Source: Pirellulales bacterium
Lineage (GTDB): Bacteria; Planctomycetota; Planctomycetia; Pirellulales; Thermoguttaceae
DNA length: 64,000 nt
NCBI GenBank assembly: GCA_020846145.1
Contig: JADLEL010000057.1
Location: 1-64,000 of the forward strand
Direction: 5' to 3'
Position 1 is the stretch's first letter, and every line of letters begins with the position of its first letter. The translations under genes and the position numbers were made by a program. The notes below the pieces were generated by a model. It worked only from the letters and a program-made list of their open reading frames with translations, searched no databases and was not told the DNA's origin. Positions 62,517-64,000 of the stretch are shown here, piece after piece.

Positions 62517-62664
62517 TACTCGTTCCCACGCTCCGGCGTGGGAACGCAATTTTTGGACGCTCCTGCGTCCTAGGCATGAGTGTAAAATTCTACTCGTTCC
62601 CACGCTCCGGCGTGGGAACGCAATTTTTGGACGCTCCTGCGTCCTAGGCATGAGTGTAAAATTT
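62517..62664. repeat. Perfect 74-bp tandem duplication (family G)
   Basis: Two identical 74-bp units (62517-62590 and 62591-62664), each with a CGTTCCCACG/CGTGGGAACG hairpin and a GGACGCTCCTGCGTCC hairpin. A third inverted partial copy is near 62690-62705. It lies between the two RND system genes. Confidence 0.93.
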
Positions 62665-62730
62665 AGCGCTGGTTAGCACTGCGACGACGCCGGAGCGTGG
62701 GAACAACTTGAAACCACCAACGACCAACAA

Positions 62731-64000
62731 TCACTTTCCCGCTTCCGCCGCTTTCGGCGAATCGCCGGTTTTCGGTTTGGCTTCTTCGGATTTGGCGGCC
62801 TCCTTCTTCGCCGCGGGCGGCGCGGCATCGACGGGCTTGACCTTGGCGCCCGGCCGTACGCGAATGGCGCCTTCGACGATGATTCGGTCGGTGGGATTAA
62901 TTCGCTCGGTGGGATCCATTTCTTTTTCTTCGCGAATGATGCGCATTCCCTCGTAAAGCTCGCCTTTTTTCACGGGTTTGCTCACCACGACATCCTTGTC
63001 GTTCACGATGTAGAGCACTTCGCGGCTTTGGTCGAACTGAATCGCGCTGTCGGGCACCAGCAGCGCCTGGTATTCGTCGGAGAGCGGGACGCGGATATCG
63101 CCGTGTCCGCCGGCGACCAGCGAGCGCATGTTGCCGGCCTTCTTGGGATTGGGAAATTTCGCGCGGATGGTGAGTGTGCCCGTGGAAGGATTGATCTGGT
63201 TGTCCACAAAATCCAATTTTCCGGAGTAAGAAAAATCGGATTCGTTGCCCACCCGCATCTTCACGATGACATCGGAGAGATTGCTGCTCAGCTTGGAAAC
63301 GTCCTGTCGTTCGACGAATTTTGCATCGACTTTGCCTTGGTTCGCATCCGCAATGCGAATTTTGATCAACTCCAGCAGGGTCTGTTCATCCATATCGAAA
63401 TAGGCGAAAACCGCGCTCGAATCGACGATGTCGGTCAACAAGGTGGTATCGGCGGCAACGAGGTTCCCCGCATCGATCAGATTGCGGCTGATGCGCCCGT
63501 CGAGGGGGGCTTCGATTTTCGTCCACTTCAAGTCCAGGTCGGCCTTTTCCAGCGTTGCCTGGGCGCCTTGCAGGCCGGCGGCGGCTTCGAGCTTGGCGGC
63601 GACGGTGCGGTCGTAATCTTCCTGGCTGATGGCCTTGCTGCCGATGAGTTGATCGGCGCGGTTCATGTCGTTGGTGGTGCGTTTCAAACGCGCGTCGAGC
63701 GCGGCCACGCTGCTCTTGGCTTCGTCGAAAGCCGCCTGATAGGGCCGCGGATCGATGATGAAGAGGAGATCACCCTTCTTCACTTCGTCGCCCGGCTTGA
63801 AATGAATCGAATCGAGATACCCGCTTACCCGGGCGCGGATCTCCACGGAAGCGAGAGGATCGATCCGCCGCACCGTGTAATCCCTGTAATCGATCACCGG
63901 CTTGACGACCGGATAACTCACCGTAACTTCCGGTAGTTCACGCTGTTTTTGCCCCATTTGCTCCTTTTTACAGGCGGGAATAACGGAAAAAACGAAGGAA
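62731..64000 (-). CDS. RND periplasmic adaptor lipoprotein (5' end beyond window)
   Basis: At least 423 codons of an AcrA/MexA-type membrane fusion protein. Lipoyl half VEIRARVSGYLDSIHFKPGDEVKKGDLLFIIDPRPYQAA, coiled-coil hairpin, KWTKIEAPLDGRISRNLIDAGNLV, then beta-barrel. An ATG at 63957 has AAGGAG before it, but the frame continues to the edge and encodes SFVFSVIPACKKEQ directly before it, a lipobox (IPAC). The real start is therefore probably to the right of 64000, and the Cys near 63970 is the lipidation site. The C-terminal tail is Lys/Glu/Ala-rich. Partner pump: the RND gene downstream. Confidence 0.9.
   Translation of the reverse strand, partial: SFVFSVIPACKKEQMGQKQRELPEVTVSYPVVKPVIDYRDYTVRRIDPLASVEIRARVSGYLDSIHFKPGDEVKKGDLLFIIDPRPYQAAFDEAKSSVAALDARLKRTTNDMNRADQLIGSKAISQEDYDRTVAAKLEAAAGLQGAQATLEKADLDLKWTKIEAPLDGRISRNLIDAGNLVAADTTLLTDIVDSSAVFAYFDMDEQTLLELIKIRIADANQGKVDAKFVERQDVSKLSSNLSDVIVKMRVGNESDFSYSGKLDFVDNQINPSTGTLTIRAKFPNPKKAGNMRSLVAGGHGDIRVPLSDEYQALLVPDSAIQFDQSREVLYIVNDKDVVVSKPVKKGELYEGMRIIREEKEMDPTERINPTDRIIVEGAIRVRPGAKVKPVDAAPPAAKKEAAKSEEAKPKTGDSPKAAEAGK

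Noticed and set aside
1-64000. tRNA or rRNA genes
   Set aside because: I looked for T-loop (GGTTCGAATCC-like) and rRNA words and saw none; a tRNAscan-SE run would settle it.

Overview
The window looks like a chromosomal segment of a planctomycete (Pirellulales-like, GC-rich). This is inferred from a DUF1559 prepilin-like protein with an N-terminal methylation motif, a giant beta-solenoid protein with a PEP-CTERM tail, two membrane-anchored Ser/Thr kinases, a Tat-exported Gfo/Idh/MocA oxidoreductase, hpnCDE squalene genes and three-polypeptide PntAA/PntAB/PntB. No tRNA, rRNA, CRISPR array, prophage or transposase gene was seen.

Layout. 0.4-3.7 kb: Ser/Thr kinase, DCC-family oxidoreductase, ispH. 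3.9-13.6 kb: a same-strand run hpnC-hpnD-hpnE, GT4 glycosyltransferase, ABC ATPase and a 1226-aa FtsX-type permease; IspH feeds the isoprenoid precursors that HpnCDE turn into squalene. 13.6-15.7 kb: queE, queC and queF for 7-deazaguanine (queuosine) synthesis. 15.9-17.9 kb: sugar-phosphate isomerase/epimerase plus a NagB-like protein with altered active-site residues. 18.2-18.55 kb: promoter, structured RNA and intrinsic terminator with no gene, a candidate new ncRNA. 18.6-23.9 kb: Fe-S metallochaperone, argS, rsfS, truncated Bcp peroxiredoxin, GT2, secreted phosphatase. 23.9-27.3 kb: a kinase with a predicted extracytoplasmic beta-helix, overlapping a NOSP-family gene by ATGA.

27.8-33.6 kb is a metalloid-resistance island. 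A minus-strand operon runs from a 36-aa Cys-rich peptide through an exported protein with a matching Cys-rich tail, an FtsX/MacB-type permease, an ABC ATPase and ArsR to the ACR3 arsenite pump; a second unit is arsR-arsC. Related palindromic operators lie in front of both. The combination of two Cys-tailed proteins and a dedicated ABC pair inside an ars operon is my best candidate for an undescribed system.

33.7-36.7 kb: pntAA-pntAB-pntB. 36.9-39.3 kb: rplM-rpsI and an S41 protease. 39.4-46.4 kb: rmuC, an unknown gene, a Gfo/Idh oxidoreductase, a PfkB kinase, an HtrA-like protease and a DksA-type zinc finger protein. 47.2-50.6 kb: an FHA/coiled-coil membrane protein and a MacA-like adaptor. 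52.0-58.2 kb: the DUF1559 protein and the PEP-CTERM giant. 58.5-64 kb: a SpoU methyltransferase and an RND pump with its lipoprotein adaptor, cut by the right edge.

The window is also very rich in short palindromic repeats: at least seven families, some placed inside coding frames, some supplying stop codons. Tandem heptamers (CCCCTAT on the coding strand) stand where Shine-Dalgarno sites should be before several genes. Annotations rest on reading motifs in the translations; no database search was run.
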